Positions 53,335 to 62,536 of a DNA stretch of 64,000 nucleotides are shown here, in pieces (position 1 is the first letter of the stretch; every line of letters begins with the position of its first letter). The notes below the pieces were generated by a model. That model saw only the letters and a list, made by a program, of their open reading frames with translations. It did no database searches and was not told the DNA's origin. A program made the translations under genes and the position numbers. Source of the DNA: Anaerosomatales bacterium (GTDB lineage Bacteria; Actinomycetota; Coriobacteriia; Anaerosomatales; SLCP01); the NCBI GenBank assembly GCA_029210645.1, contig JARGFT010000002.1:104016-168015 (forward strand), read 5' to 3'.

Positions 53335-55392
53335 GTGAAGCCCACCGAACACCGGCCGGAGTGGCCCATCGGCCGCAGGGCCGTGACCATCATCCTGTCC
53401 GCCTGCCTCGTCGCCGGCATCGCGTTGCCATACCCGGGAGCATCGGCTGCACCCACGGCAGAACTGGCGCCCCTCAACATGCAACCGGACGGCGTCACCG
53501 TGGACACCGGACCGCTCTCGGTTCCGGCGGATGGCTCGTTCCGGATCGGCGTGGACGTCGATGTCCCCGAGCCGACCTCCTACCTCGAGGTTCGCTTGCA
53601 GATCCACCGGCCCACCGGACGCCTGCTGTTCCAGCGGACCGAGATCCGGAGCGATGTCGAGACCGGCACGGTGGATGTCGAGTTCGGTCGCGAGCTGGCC
53701 GACCTGGGACTGCGACCCGACGCGTACCCCTACGAGATCAGGGTGCGTATGCAGGCCGACGAGGTCATAGAAAGAGTCGCGACCGGGTTCCTCCTGGTGC
53801 ACGAGCCCGATCCCGGGGTCACCCCGGTCGCCCTTGCGGTTCGCATCTCCTCGACCCCGCGGTTCGACCCGCAAGGCCATCTCGTGACCGATCCCGCGCG
53901 CTCCACGGCCGCACTCGAACAAGCCGAGGCGTTGGCGCGAGCGGTACTCGACGACCCTTCGCTGCGTCTCACTCTGGCGATCGCACCCGTCACCCTCGAC
54001 GAGTGGTCCCGGATCTCCCAGGGCTTCCTGCTCGCCGAGACCGAAGAGGGCCTCGTCGAGGTGGCCGCCGACGAACCCGGTCCGGCCAGGTACGCCGCTG
54101 CACTCGACGCACTGCGCGAGGCGCTGGCGACCGGTCGTCTCGAACTCCTCGACGTGCCCTACGCCGACCCCGACATCGCCGCGCTCGCGGCCACCGACCG
54201 CCTCGGGGACCTTGCCGCGCACTACTCACTGGGGCTCTCCACGTACCTTGCAGCGCTGGAGACCTCGCCTTCGGCAGGCACCGCGGTCTCGAACGACGAG
54301 CTTCCCGCTGCAGCGCTGGACGTGCTTGGAGAGCGTGGCATCCAGTTCGCGCTGATCGCTCCCCGGGACGATCAGACGACAGGCGCGACCACCGAGCTGG
54401 CCTCCGAGCAGACCGCCGGGGGCCTGTACCGCATCGAGGGATCACGAGTGCGCGCGCTCGTGCTCCACCCCGAAGTCTGCGAGGCGCTCGAACAGGGAGC
54501 CGCCTCGGCAGGTACGCTGCTCTCATTCCGCCACGCGATCTCCGAGAACGCAGCAATGCCGATCGTCACCCTCACCGACCTCGGCCCGGGGCGCTCCGGA
54601 TCGATCGAATCGGTCATCGAGCTTGCGGGGTTCCTCAGCGGGGCCGAGTGGGCGCGAGTGACAACCGCGTCGGAAGCCGTCGGCATCCCGGGGCAGCGGA
54701 CGTACGCTCCCCCCGAGTCGATCGAGATGACTCCGACACCACCGGCTGCGTACTGGAGCGAGGTCGCCGAGGCCAGGCGCTACGCGTCCGCGCTCGAGTA
54801 CGCAGCCGGGCCGAGCGACCCTGACGCGCGCGTGGCTGTGGAGGCTTCGCTCGTCGCCCAGAGTTCGAGATGGGCAGGCGCGGACGGGCGCTGGAGCATG
54901 GCCGACCGCGGGCGCGCATTCGCCTCCACGGCGCAGCGGCTCTCCAGTGGCGTGCTCGATCAGATTGCCCTCACCGCAACGGACGTGACCCTCGCCGGTC
55001 CGAAGGGCGACGTGCCCATCAGCATCGAGAACGGGTCGACCAAGGACCTGACGGTAGAACTGAGGATGCACGCAGACGACATGCAGATCGCCGGCGATGG
55101 ACAACAGATCATCGTCCTGCGGCCGCAGGAGAACTTCCACACGGTCGCCGTCGACTTGCGCTCCGCGCTTGCCGACAGACTCGTTACCGAAGTGTGGGCC
55201 GGTGAGGTGATGCTGGCCTCGAGCAGCAGCGTCGTGCGCGCTTCGTATCTCGACCGCCTTGCGGTGGTCGGTGGTGTCATCGTCATTCTCCTCGGCCTGC
55301 TTCTCTTTATCAGAAGACGCGTTCGTGCGGCCGATGCTGATAAGATGCCCAAGGAAGCTCATGAGGGGCCCGAAGAGGGAACGACGCCGTGA
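53335..55392 (+). CDS. Large secreted protein with C-terminal membrane anchor, unknown function
   Basis: 685 residues, GTG with GGAG upstream. Signal peptide (IILSACLVAGIALPYPGASA), an N-terminal beta domain near 60-150 (FRIGVDVDVPEPTSYLEVRL), a central alpha/beta region near 165-480 with LDVPYADPDIAALA and LGERGIQFAL that looks barrel-like (polysaccharide deacetylase or glycosidase fold possible), a second beta domain and a C-terminal helix (LAVVGGVIVILLGLLLFI) with a basic then acidic tail. The layout recalls large DUF6049-type actinobacterial envelope proteins. Catalytic residues were not identified. It overlaps the next gene by GTGA. Confidence 0.7.
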   Translation: MKPTEHRPEWPIGRRAVTIILSACLVAGIALPYPGASAAPTAELAPLNMQPDGVTVDTGPLSVPADGSFRIGVDVDVPEPTSYLEVRLQIHRPTGRLLFQRTEIRSDVETGTVDVEFGRELADLGLRPDAYPYEIRVRMQADEVIERVATGFLLVHEPDPGVTPVALAVRISSTPRFDPQGHLVTDPARSTAALEQAEALARAVLDDPSLRLTLAIAPVTLDEWSRISQGFLLAETEEGLVEVAADEPGPARYAAALDALREALATGRLELLDVPYADPDIAALAATDRLGDLAAHYSLGLSTYLAALETSPSAGTAVSNDELPAAALDVLGERGIQFALIAPRDDQTTGATTELASEQTAGGLYRIEGSRVRALVLHPEVCEALEQGAASAGTLLSFRHAISENAAMPIVTLTDLGPGRSGSIESVIELAGFLSGAEWARVTTASEAVGIPGQRTYAPPESIEMTPTPPAAYWSEVAEARRYASALEYAAGPSDPDARVAVEASLVAQSSRWAGADGRWSMADRGRAFASTAQRLSSGVLDQIALTATDVTLAGPKGDVPISIENGSTKDLTVELRMHADDMQIAGDGQQIIVLRPQENFHTVAVDLRSALADRLVTEVWAGEVMLASSSSVVRASYLDRLAVVGGVIVILLGLLLFIRRRVRAADADKMPKEAHEGPEEGTTP

Positions 55393-55748
55393 AGAAGATC
55401 CTCATCATCGCACTTGTAGTGGCGCTCGCCGTGACCTTCGTCCACGATCTGGGTGCGTACGTGAGCACACGGCGAGCGGTCGTCGAAGCTGCGCGCGATG
55501 CCGCTGACGTGGCTGCGGGACTCGCTTCGAGTGGACGCGACGCAGCTGCACGCGCCGCCGCGGACAAGGCGCTCGAGCGGGCTGTCACCGTCTACCTGTA
55601 CAACCAGGATGAAACGCGAGTCGAGGTCTGGGCGAAGAAGGAGCTCGAGGGTACGTGGGTCTACCAGCCTGTCACGGGGTTGATCGAGGGCAGACCCGCC
55701 GAGCAACCGCCCGTGCTCGAGTACTACGCATCAACACCGATCCGGTAA
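55389..55748 (+). CDS. Small exported/membrane protein, TadE-like N-terminus
   Basis: 119 residues, GTG in the stop of the preceding gene. One N-terminal helix (ILIIALVVALAVTFVHDLGAYV) followed by an Ala-rich helix with RRAVVEAARDAADVAAGLA, as in TadE/TadG minor pseudopilin-like proteins, then a small beta domain. It may be anchored and face outward with the large secreted protein encoded upstream. The assignment rests on the helix pattern only. Confidence 0.55.
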   Translation: MKKILIIALVVALAVTFVHDLGAYVSTRRAVVEAARDAADVAAGLASSGRDAAARAAADKALERAVTVYLYNQDETRVEVWAKKELEGTWVYQPVTGLIEGRPAEQPPVLEYYASTPIR

Positions 55749-55770
55749 GAGACTGGAGATCCGCCTGCTG

Positions 55771-56889
55771 ATGAAGACCATCGTGATCGATACAAACGTG
55801 CTCCTTGCGGATCCGCAGTCTCTGCTGGCGTTCCCGGATTCGGAGGTTGTGATTCCGGAGACCGTCCTCGGCGAGTTGGACAAGCTTAAGACCTCGCGCG
55901 TCGATCCGGACCTCCGTTTCAGAGGACGTGAGGTCTCCCGGATTCTCTTCGAACTGTCCGAGCAGGGAAGTCTCATCGGCGGCGTCGACCTGCCGGACGG
56001 CGGGCGGCTGCGCGTCGTCCCGCTCGACTCCGACGTGCCCATGCCCGAGGGACTCACCACGCGCAACGCTGACGACCGCATCCTGGCCGTGGCGTTCCAG
56101 CTGTGCCACTCGGGTGGCTGCACCGACGGTCTGACCATGGTGACCAACGACCTGAACATGCTGCTCAAGGCGCAAACCTACGGTCTGGAGGTCGAGCGCT
56201 ACGCCGACGGGCCCGACGGGGGCTTCGCGAAGCGCTACATCATCAGGCCCTTCCAGCGCTACCGGGTGCCCCTGGGGATCCTCGGGACCTCGCTTGCCGT
56301 CTTCGCAGCGATCATCGTTCTCGTGATCTGGGGCCCGGGGGCCCGCGACTCGGCTCCGTCGGCGGTGCCGGTTGAGTTCCGCGACCAGCTCCCGGCCGCA
56401 CAGCAGCGGATTCTCGACTACCTCACCATCCTGGAGAGGGACGAGGCCAACCTCGATACCCGCCTCTCGCTCGCAAACCTCTACTACGAACTGCGTCTGA
56501 GCACCGGGGACATCCGATACTCATCGCTCGCGGTAAGGCACTATGAGCGATACCTGGAGCTTCGGCCCGAGTCGTCAGACGTGCGCGCCGACCTCGCCGC
56601 CTCGTACTTCTACGGGGGCCAGACCGATCGCGCGATCCAGGAGGCAGCGCGCATCCTCGAACAGGATGCCGAACACGTGCAGGCGACGTTCAATCTCGGC
56701 GTCTTCTACTGGCGGGGACGACAGGACTTCGCGGCCGCGGCCACGCAGTTCGCCAGGGTGATCGAACTGACGGCGAACGGGGACGAGCAGGCGCAGTCCG
56801 TCAACCGCGAAGCGACCGCTGCACTCGAACAGGTGCGCCAGGAGGCCGCGGACGCAGGCCAGCCACTTCCCGAAGGAGGGACCTTCTAG
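55771..56889 (+). CDS. PIN domain - transmembrane helix - TPR fusion protein
   Basis: 372 residues. Residues 1-150 form a PIN nuclease domain of the PhoH-associated type: VIDTNVLL (Asp), PETVLGELDKLK (Glu), RNADDRILAVA (Asp) and VTNDLNMLLKA (Asp), so the acidic site is complete. A basic stretch and one helix (LGILGTSLAVFAAIIVLVIW) follow at about 165-187. The C-terminal 180 residues contain TPR-like repeats (RLSLANLYYELRL, ADLAASYFYGGQTDRAIQEA, NLGVFYWRGRQDFAAAATQF). With PIN inside, the TPR part would lie outside. A membrane-tethered RNase of this type is unusual. It ends one base before trxB. Confidence 0.8.
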   Translation: MKTIVIDTNVLLADPQSLLAFPDSEVVIPETVLGELDKLKTSRVDPDLRFRGREVSRILFELSEQGSLIGGVDLPDGGRLRVVPLDSDVPMPEGLTTRNADDRILAVAFQLCHSGGCTDGLTMVTNDLNMLLKAQTYGLEVERYADGPDGGFAKRYIIRPFQRYRVPLGILGTSLAVFAAIIVLVIWGPGARDSAPSAVPVEFRDQLPAAQQRILDYLTILERDEANLDTRLSLANLYYELRLSTGDIRYSSLAVRHYERYLELRPESSDVRADLAASYFYGGQTDRAIQEAARILEQDAEHVQATFNLGVFYWRGRQDFAAAATQFARVIELTANGDEQAQSVNREATAALEQVRQEAADAGQPLPEGGTF

Positions 56890-56890
56890 C

Positions 56891-57829
56891 ATGCGGACCA
56901 TCGACATCGCGATCGTCGGTGCGGGGCCGGCTGGGCTGACCGCCGCGCTCTACGCCTCCCGGGCCAGGGCGAGCACCGTGGTCTTCGAGCGCGGAATCCC
57001 CGGCGGCCAGATCGTCACCACCGACTGGATCGAGAACTATCCCGGCTTCCCGAAGGGGCTCTCAGGTCAGGAGCTCGGTGACCTGATGCTCGCGCAGGCC
57101 GAGGAGTTCGGCGCCGAGGTCAAGCCGTTCACGAACATCACATCGATCCGGCCCGAAGACCTCGACTTCGTCGTAACGACCGAGGACGGCGAGGAGTACC
57201 TGGCGCGCGCGGTCATCATCGCGACGGGCGCGATCCCGAAGAAGCTCGGCGTTCCGGGTGAGGCCGAGTACACGGGCCGCGGCGTTTCGTGGTGCGCCAC
57301 ATGCGATGGAGCGCTCTACAAAGACAAGACGGTGTGCGTTGTCGGCGGTGGAGACGCAGCTGTCGAGGAAGCGCTCTTCCTCACCAAGTTCGCAGCCAGG
57401 GTCCACATCATCCACCGCCGCGACGAGCTGCGCGCGACCAAGTGCATCCAGGAGCGGTGCTTCGAGAACGAGAAGATCGAGATGCAGTGGAGCCGGGTTG
57501 TCTCGGCGATCGAAGGCGACGGCTCGAAGGTGACCGGCGCGCTGCTCCACTCCACGTCGGGGGCGGACGATCTGCTGCTGCCCGTCGACGGTGTCTTCAT
57601 CTTCGTAGGCGTCGATCCGGTCAACGAGGTCGGGCAGGAACTTGTCGACCTGAACGAGAACGGGTACATCAAGATAGATCACGACGGTCGCACGTCGTGG
57701 CCGGGGCTCTACGCGGCCGGTGATGTCACCGACTCAGACCTCAAACAGGTCATCACCGCGGCCGCCAAGGGCGCCTCGGCAGCGTTCGAGGCACTGCGCT
57801 TCATCGATGAGAAGGTCTGCGCCGTCTAG
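56891..57829 (+). CDS. trxB: Thioredoxin-disulfide reductase
   Basis: 312 residues. FAD-binding GAGPAGLTAALYASRA at the N-terminus, the redox pair in SWCATCDGAL near residue 135, the NAD(P)-binding VVGGGDAAVEEALFL, and the C-terminal FAD motif GLYAAGDVTDSD. It reduces thioredoxin with NADPH. It is followed by trxA, its substrate. Through CcdA this couple could also feed the exported selenocysteine redoxin encoded at the left of the window. Confidence 0.96.
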   Translation: MRTIDIAIVGAGPAGLTAALYASRARASTVVFERGIPGGQIVTTDWIENYPGFPKGLSGQELGDLMLAQAEEFGAEVKPFTNITSIRPEDLDFVVTTEDGEEYLARAVIIATGAIPKKLGVPGEAEYTGRGVSWCATCDGALYKDKTVCVVGGGDAAVEEALFLTKFAARVHIIHRRDELRATKCIQERCFENEKIEMQWSRVVSAIEGDGSKVTGALLHSTSGADDLLLPVDGVFIFVGVDPVNEVGQELVDLNENGYIKIDHDGRTSWPGLYAAGDVTDSDLKQVITAAAKGASAAFEALRFIDEKVCAV

Positions 57830-57853
57830 GCGCACCACGGAAGGAGACAAAGG

Positions 57854-58183
57854 ATGAGCGATGCGTTGATCCAGGTCACTGATGCCGGATTCGAGAACGA
57901 CGTTGTCAAGTCGGACAAGCCGGTCGTGCTCGACTTCTGGGCGCCGTGGTGCGGTCCGTGCCGCATGATGGAACCCGTGTTGAAGGAGCTTGCCGAGGAG
58001 TACGGCGACAAGATCGTGGTCGGCAAGCTCAACGTCGACGAGAACCCTGCGACTGCGCAGAAGTACGAGATCCTCTCGATCCCCACGCTGCTGATCTTCA
58101 GCGGGGGCGAGGTGGCCAAGAAGCTGGTCGGCGCGATGCCCAAGAAGCGTCTCGTCGAAGAGCTCGCCCCCTGGGTCGGTTAG
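57854..58183 (+). CDS. trxA: Thioredoxin
   Basis: 109 residues, ATG with GGAAGGAG upstream. Active site FWAPWCGPCRMMEP, conserved cis-Pro in SIPTLLIFSGGE, and the usual VVGKLNVDENP. General cytoplasmic disulfide reductase, co-transcribed with trxB. Confidence 0.97.
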   Translation: MSDALIQVTDAGFENDVVKSDKPVVLDFWAPWCGPCRMMEPVLKELAEEYGDKIVVGKLNVDENPATAQKYEILSIPTLLIFSGGEVAKKLVGAMPKKRLVEELAPWVG

Positions 58184-58196
58184 TCTGCCTGAACCC

Positions 58197-58228
58197 GACC
58201 GGCTGCCACGCATCATCGGCGGCCGGTC
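58197..58228. terminator. Hairpin after trxA
   Basis: Eleven pairs (one G-U) between GACCGGCTGCC and GGCGGCCGGTC with a ten-base loop, 14 bases after the trxA stop. The following plus-strand sequence is pyrimidine-rich but lacks a clear T-run. Confidence 0.55.
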
Positions 58229-58308
58229 GCAGCTCTTCCCCTCATATACCGAAGGCGAGGTAGATCCCTATCTGTGAGACCGGCGTCCATACCGGACAAC
58301 TCAAACTG

Positions 58309-58515
58309 ATGATCGCGCAGGTCGACGACTCGCTGGCGATGGCCCAGCAGTGGCTGGAGCAGATCCATCACCTGGCGGACCATGCCGAGGAGGCCGACGG
58401 CAGCGCTCTAGTCGCGCAGGCGACCGTTCTGCTGGGCGAGGCACGCGCCAAGCTGCAGTCATCGACCGAGCTCATCGGCAACGGGCCCGGCAAGGCCAGC
58501 GTCGAGCGCGTCTAG
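58309..58515 (+). CDS. Small helical protein, unknown
   Basis: 68 residues, mostly one or two amphipathic helices (LAMAQQWLEQIHHLADHAEE and LVAQATVLLGEARAKLQSS). No family recognised and no clear ribosome-binding site. The coding probability rests on composition and the position in a gap between trxA and the convergent cbiO-type gene, whose stop lies one base beyond this stop. Confidence 0.45.
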   Translation: MIAQVDDSLAMAQQWLEQIHHLADHAEEADGSALVAQATVLLGEARAKLQSSTELIGNGPGKASVERV

Positions 58516-58516
58516 T

Positions 58517-59284
58517 CTAGTCGCGTCCGCTGTTCAGCCGGGAGCACACCGGGCATCCCTGCATGCCGAGAGGTCGTTCCAGGCCGCTCCTTTCGAGCAG
58601 GGCGGCATCTGCGAACACCTCGGCGGTGGGGCCGTCAGCCGTGATCGTCCCGCCGCTCATCACGATCGTGCGCTCGCACAGCGCCACGGCCATGTCCAGG
58701 TCGTGTGTTGCGATGATTTTCGTGTGCTCGAAGGTGGCGAGCAGCTCGATGAGCCGGCGCCGGGCGCGCGGATCGAGCTCCGAGGAGGGCTCGTCCATCA
58801 CGAGTGCGCTCGGGCACATCGCAAGAACGGTGGCGATCGCCACGGCCCGCTTCTCACCACCGGAGAGCCGGTGCGGCGGACGCTCTTTTAGGTGCGACGC
58901 ACCCACGCGTTCGAGCGCGTCATCGACCCGGGCCGTCACTTCCTCGGGTGGCAGCCCCAGATTCATCGGACCGAACCCGACGTCCTCGGCGACGCTCGGC
59001 ATGAAGAGCTGGTCGTCCGGGTCCTGGAACACCATCCCGACCGACCTGCGTATGTCGTGCAGCGTCGTCCTGGTGACCGGCACGTCGCCGATCCGCACGC
59101 TCCCCCCGGAGGGGACGAGGAAGCCCATCAGGTGCATGAGCAGGGTCGACTTGCCGGCCCCGTTCGCGCCCACCAGTGCGATTGACTCGCCGTGCCCCAC
59201 GAAGAACGACACTCCCGAGAGCGCAGCGGTGCCGTCCGGATACCGGAAGGACACGTCCCTGACTTCGATGGTGTGGTGACTCAC
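58517..59284 (-). CDS. nikO: Nickel/cobalt ECF transporter ATPase (CbiO/NikO)
   Basis: 255 residues from the GTG at 59284, which overlaps the CbiQ-type stop by GTGA. Walker A GANGAGKSTLLMHLMG, Q-loop VFQDPDDQLFMPSVAEDVGFGP (the DDQLF motif is typical of ECF ATPases), signature LSGGEKRAVAIA and Walker B ALVMDEPSSELDP. A C-terminal CPVC pair (MQGCPVCSR) is an unusual addition that might bind metal. Energises metal uptake with NikQ and NikM. Confidence 0.92.
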   Translation of the reverse strand: MSHHTIEVRDVSFRYPDGTAALSGVSFFVGHGESIALVGANGAGKSTLLMHLMGFLVPSGGSVRIGDVPVTRTTLHDIRRSVGMVFQDPDDQLFMPSVAEDVGFGPMNLGLPPEEVTARVDDALERVGASHLKERPPHRLSGGEKRAVAIATVLAMCPSALVMDEPSSELDPRARRRLIELLATFEHTKIIATHDLDMAVALCERTIVMSGGTITADGPTAEVFADAALLERSGLERPLGMQGCPVCSRLNSGRD

Positions 59285-60093
59285 CTGATCGCCCCCATCA
59301 CGATCGCGCCGAGCGTCATCGGCACGTTCACCAGACGGAACACGACGAACGCAGCGGACCAGCCGAGTACGAAAACCGCATCCCGGACCCCGAAGTGAAG
59401 GGAGGTCGCGAGCCGCACCTCCCCGTCGAAGGCGCGTGCAAGCATCGCCTGGTAGATGCGTTGGGCGCGCGCGTAGGTTCGAAGCAGCAGCTGGCCGAGG
59501 ATCTGAACGTAGACACCGATCCCCATGCCCCGCCTGCCGAACGATCTGAGCGCGCTCGCTCTGGCCATGCGCATCGTCTCTCCGCCGAGCACGAAGATGT
59601 AGCGGTAGAGCAGGAGGAGCTGGGTGACCAGGACGTCGGGCAGGCCCATCCGTCGCAGACCAAGACAGACACCGGAGAAGCTCGTCGTGGCAATGAGCAC
59701 GAGAGCGGCGATCGTCGTGAGGAAGAATCGCGCGAGTATGGAAGCGTACGAGACCCATCCGCCGGAGATGCCGAGTGCACCGACCTGGATGATGACCTCC
59801 CGGTCGAGGAGCGGGTTGAAGATGCCCACGAACACGGCGAACGGCGCAACGGCCAGCAGCTTGCGGAGGAGGAAGCCTGCAGGTAGGTCGGCGACTGCGA
59901 TCAGCGCGACCGGGAAGATGACGAACGGGATCATCGGCACGAGGTCGTAGGAACCGAACGAAACGACGCACACCAGGAACACCAGTGTCGTGAAGACCTT
60001 CGCGCGGGGGTCGAGCCGGTGCACGGGGGTGTCGTTGTAGGACAGGCGATCGAGTCGGCCGAGATCGTAGAGGCCCTCCTCCAACATCGACAT
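59281..60093 (-). CDS. nikQ: Nickel/cobalt ECF transporter T component (CbiQ/NikQ)
   Basis: 270 residues from the ATG at 60093 (GGGAG upstream); a start at 60162 would overlap nikR. Five to six helices and the two coupling motifs of ECF T subunits: ARASALRSFGRR (Ala-Arg-x variant) and AMLARAFDGEV (ARG-like). HRLDPRAKVFTTLVFLVCVV is the usual N-terminus. It links the ATPase to the S component NikM, which is encoded divergently. Confidence 0.9.
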   Translation of the reverse strand: MSMLEEGLYDLGRLDRLSYNDTPVHRLDPRAKVFTTLVFLVCVVSFGSYDLVPMIPFVIFPVALIAVADLPAGFLLRKLLAVAPFAVFVGIFNPLLDREVIIQVGALGISGGWVSYASILARFFLTTIAALVLIATTSFSGVCLGLRRMGLPDVLVTQLLLLYRYIFVLGGETMRMARASALRSFGRRGMGIGVYVQILGQLLLRTYARAQRIYQAMLARAFDGEVRLATSLHFGVRDAVFVLGWSAAFVVFRLVNVPMTLGAIVMGAIR

Positions 60094-60109
60094 CGGGTCA
60101 TCAGCTCCC

Positions 60110-60529
60110 TCAGACGAGGTCCTGGCCGGTGGTGGTCGCCACGAACTTGCCGTGTTTGACACCTTTCGTGCCGATCAGCTCGGATGCGATCCGGCCTATC
60201 GCGGGTGGCGCACCCCGCAGGACAAGGACTTCGAGGCAGTGGTCGTGGTCGAGGTGCACGTGAAGGGTTGAGACGATCTCGTGATGGTGGGTGTGCTGCT
60301 GGGTCGTGAGGCGCTCCGCAAGATCGGACGCGTGGTGATCGTAGACGAGCGTGACGGTGCCGACCGCCTCCCCCTCGCCCGACATCCACTGCTCCTCGAC
60401 CAGTGACGCGCGCATGAGGTCGCGGACCGCCTCGGAGCGGTTGACGTAGCCCTTCTCGGCGATGAGCTCGTCGAAGCGGTCGAGCAGGCGTTCGTCGGCA
60501 GAGACGCCGAAGCGGACGACTCCGGACAC
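60110..60529 (-). CDS. nikR: Nickel-responsive regulator NikR
   Basis: 139 residues from the GTG at 60529 (GGGAGGTA upstream). N-terminal ribbon-helix-helix ([19 protein letters not shown]), then the ACT-like metal domain with [20 protein letters not shown], which holds the His-His-His-Cys square-planar nickel site, and VLVLRG. It represses nickel uptake when nickel is plentiful. Its location between the T-component gene and the divergent nikM fits direct control of both units. Confidence 0.93.
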   Translation of the reverse strand: MSGVVRFGVSADERLLDRFDELIAEKGYVNRSEAVRDLMRASLVEEQWMSGEGEAVGTVTLVYDHHASDLAERLTTQQHTHHHEIVSTLHVHLDHDHCLEVLVLRGAPPAIGRIASELIGTKGVKHGKFVATTTGQDLV

Positions 60530-60669
60530 GATGTACCTCCCTCGTATCGACCCGGTGCCACCCACCGCGCTGGTCGTGACACGCCGCGTATGACCCTGGA
60601 GCACTTCGTGTGAATGGCCCCGGAAGTGTTGACTCCGGTGCCCCCGGTGCATACCTTCGAAGACACATA

Positions 60670-60698
60670 GTAGCACGCCTCCTTGAATGGTAGCACGC
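60670..60698. promoter_or_regulatory. Direct repeats in the nikR-nikM divergent region
   Basis: GTAGCACGC occurs at 60670-60678 and 60690-60698, 20 bases (two turns) apart, 60 bases before the nikM ATG. It may be an operator of NikR or another regulator. The sequence does not resemble the E. coli NikR palindrome GTATGA-N16-TCATAC. Confidence 0.4.
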
Positions 60699-60757
60699 GC
60701 AGAGTGTGGAGCCTGCATTCGTCCGAGGTCGATCCGCAAGCCGGGAGGTACCCCGTC

Positions 60758-61807
60758 ATGCACATGTCCGACGCACTCATGACCCCGGCGGTCGGCGGCG
60801 TCATGTGGGGTGCGACCGCGGTCGCGACCGTATACTGCGCCAAGAAGGTCCGCGAGGACCTCGACGAGAGCAAGATCCCGCTGATGGGTGTGGCGGGCGC
60901 GTTCGTCTTCGCCGCTCAGATGCTCAACTTCTCGATACCCGGTACCGGCTCGAGCGGGCACATCGGTGGAGGACTACTGCTGGCCGCTCTCCTCGGCCCC
61001 TACGCGGCCTTTCTCGTCATCGCATCCGTACTGGGAGTACAGGCGCTCTTCTTCGCGGACGGGGGTCTCCTCGCGCTCGGCGCGAACATCTTCAACCTTG
61101 GGTTCTTCCCGGCGTTCATCGCGTTTCCCCTCGCCTACCGCAGGATCGTGGGCGACGCTCCGACGCGCTCGCGAATCGTGACCGGCAGCATCACTGCCGC
61201 CGTTTTCGGCTTGCTCCTTGGAGCCCTGGGAGTTGTCCTGCAGACGACGACTTCAGGCATCGCGGAACTCCCCTTCGCCGCGTTCGCGGCTCTGATGCTG
61301 CCGATCCACCTCGCGATCGGGGTGGTCGAAGGACTCGTCACCGCCGGCGTCGTCCTCTTCGTCTACCAGGCGCAGCCAGAGATCCTCGCACGCTCCGCGA
61401 ACGGCCGCACCCTGTCAGGACTGCGGATGAGACCGGTGGTGGTCGGGCTTATCGTCGCGGCGCTCGTCTCGGGAGGCGCGTTCGCCTGGTTCGCATCCCC
61501 CGATCCCGACGGGCTGGAGTGGGCGATCGAAGGCATCGCGGGTACCGATGAGATCAAGGGGGCGAGCGCGGGGACGCACGAGCGCGCGGGTGCGTTGCAG
61601 GAGCGCCTGAGCTTCCTGCCCAACTACGGCTTCCACGAGGGAGACGCGGGGGCTGTCGCCGGTGGCGAAGGTGAATCCGGGCCACTCGTCGACCTCGGGA
61701 CCACCGTCGCAGGAATCGTCGGGGCGGTCATCACGCTGGGAGCGGTGGCACTGATCGGGGTCGTCCTCAGGCGCCGCTCCGCCTCGAAGACGGCCGGTAA
61801 CTCGTAG
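60758..61807 (+). CDS. nikM: Nickel/cobalt ECF transporter S component, NikM with fused NikN/PDGLE-type tail
   Basis: 349 residues from the ATG at 60758 (GGGAGG upstream). The N-terminus [14 protein letters not shown] has the essential second-position His that, with a following His (GSSGHIGGG), forms the CbiM/NikM metal site. About seven helices span 5-215. After a second-domain helix comes [12 protein letters not shown], the PDGLE motif of CbiN/NikN-like subunits, a linker and a final helix ([21 protein letters not shown]). So M and N functions are fused. Nickel is favoured over cobalt because of nikR and hypF nearby. Confidence 0.92.
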   Translation: MHMSDALMTPAVGGVMWGATAVATVYCAKKVREDLDESKIPLMGVAGAFVFAAQMLNFSIPGTGSSGHIGGGLLLAALLGPYAAFLVIASVLGVQALFFADGGLLALGANIFNLGFFPAFIAFPLAYRRIVGDAPTRSRIVTGSITAAVFGLLLGALGVVLQTTTSGIAELPFAAFAALMLPIHLAIGVVEGLVTAGVVLFVYQAQPEILARSANGRTLSGLRMRPVVVGLIVAALVSGGAFAWFASPDPDGLEWAIEGIAGTDEIKGASAGTHERAGALQERLSFLPNYGFHEGDAGAVAGGEGESGPLVDLGTTVAGIVGAVITLGAVALIGVVLRRRSASKTAGNS

Positions 61808-61860
61808 AGCAGCCACGGCTTGGGCAGGACTGGACCGCGCTGCGCTGTTACAATGCCGGT

Positions 61861-62526
61861 GTGACGAAACACCAGCATAACAAGGGCAAGCCCCCTGCAT
61901 CCCGTGACACTGGCACGATGGACGCGGCTCCGACGTACTTCGAGTGCCCGCAGTGCGGCTTCCTCTCCGCGGACCCGTCGTTCGGCACCGGCGAGACACC
62001 ATGCCCCTACTGCGGAGCAGCGGGTGACTCGCGCCGCGTCTTCCCGACGGAACGCTTGCGCCGCCTCGATTCCCGGATTCGCCGGTACCACAGCGAGGAC
62101 GAGTCCGAGATCGTCGTCATCCTGGTTGCCGCATTCCTCGAGGCGATCCTGGAGGACATCATCGACCGCATACTCACGGCGCGCGGCGCGGACCTCAGCG
62201 TGCGCGAGGTCGTGCTCGACGGGCAGCGGGCGATCGGTGGCCGCATCGGCCGGCTCTTCCCGCACCTCACCGGCGAGCAGTTCGAGGAAGCCGCCGCCGA
62301 ACTCGGTTACGAGCGTTTCCCTGCGCGTTGGCGCGAGGTGCGTACAGCGCGCAACGCCTTCATCCACGACTCGCCGTTCAACGGGCCCCAGGAGACGATC
62401 GACGCCGAGATGGCGAAGCAGTCGATGGACCTCCTCGACCAGGCGTACCAGCTCTTCGTGCTGATCAACAACCGCTTCGTCGCGAGCACCGAGTCGCCGC
62501 GATGCGAGCCGGCCGACGGCCTGTGA
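61861..62526 (+). CDS. Zinc-ribbon protein with HEPN-like helical domain
   Basis: 221 residues, GTG start. An N-terminal zinc ribbon (ECPQCGFL .. CPYCGAAG) with two CPxCG knuckles precedes a mostly helical domain. Near residue 160 it has REVRTARNAFIHDSPF, an Rx4H signature like HEPN RNases or RNA-binding HEPN proteins, and the surrounding helices fit. Not near a toxin-antitoxin or CRISPR locus; it lies just before hypF. Function unknown; the HEPN call is by motif. Confidence 0.6.
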   Translation: MTKHQHNKGKPPASRDTGTMDAAPTYFECPQCGFLSADPSFGTGETPCPYCGAAGDSRRVFPTERLRRLDSRIRRYHSEDESEIVVILVAAFLEAILEDIIDRILTARGADLSVREVVLDGQRAIGGRIGRLFPHLTGEQFEEAAAELGYERFPARWREVRTARNAFIHDSPFNGPQETIDAEMAKQSMDLLDQAYQLFVLINNRFVASTESPRCEPADGL

Positions 62527-62536
62527 GCACGGAGAC

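Noticed and set aside
58517-59971. A 484-codon frame that would fuse an N-terminal extension to the CbiO-type ATPase
   Set aside because: The extension runs antiparallel in frame inside the CbiQ gene and is Arg-rich nonsense; the GTG at 59284 in the CbiQ stop is the natural start.
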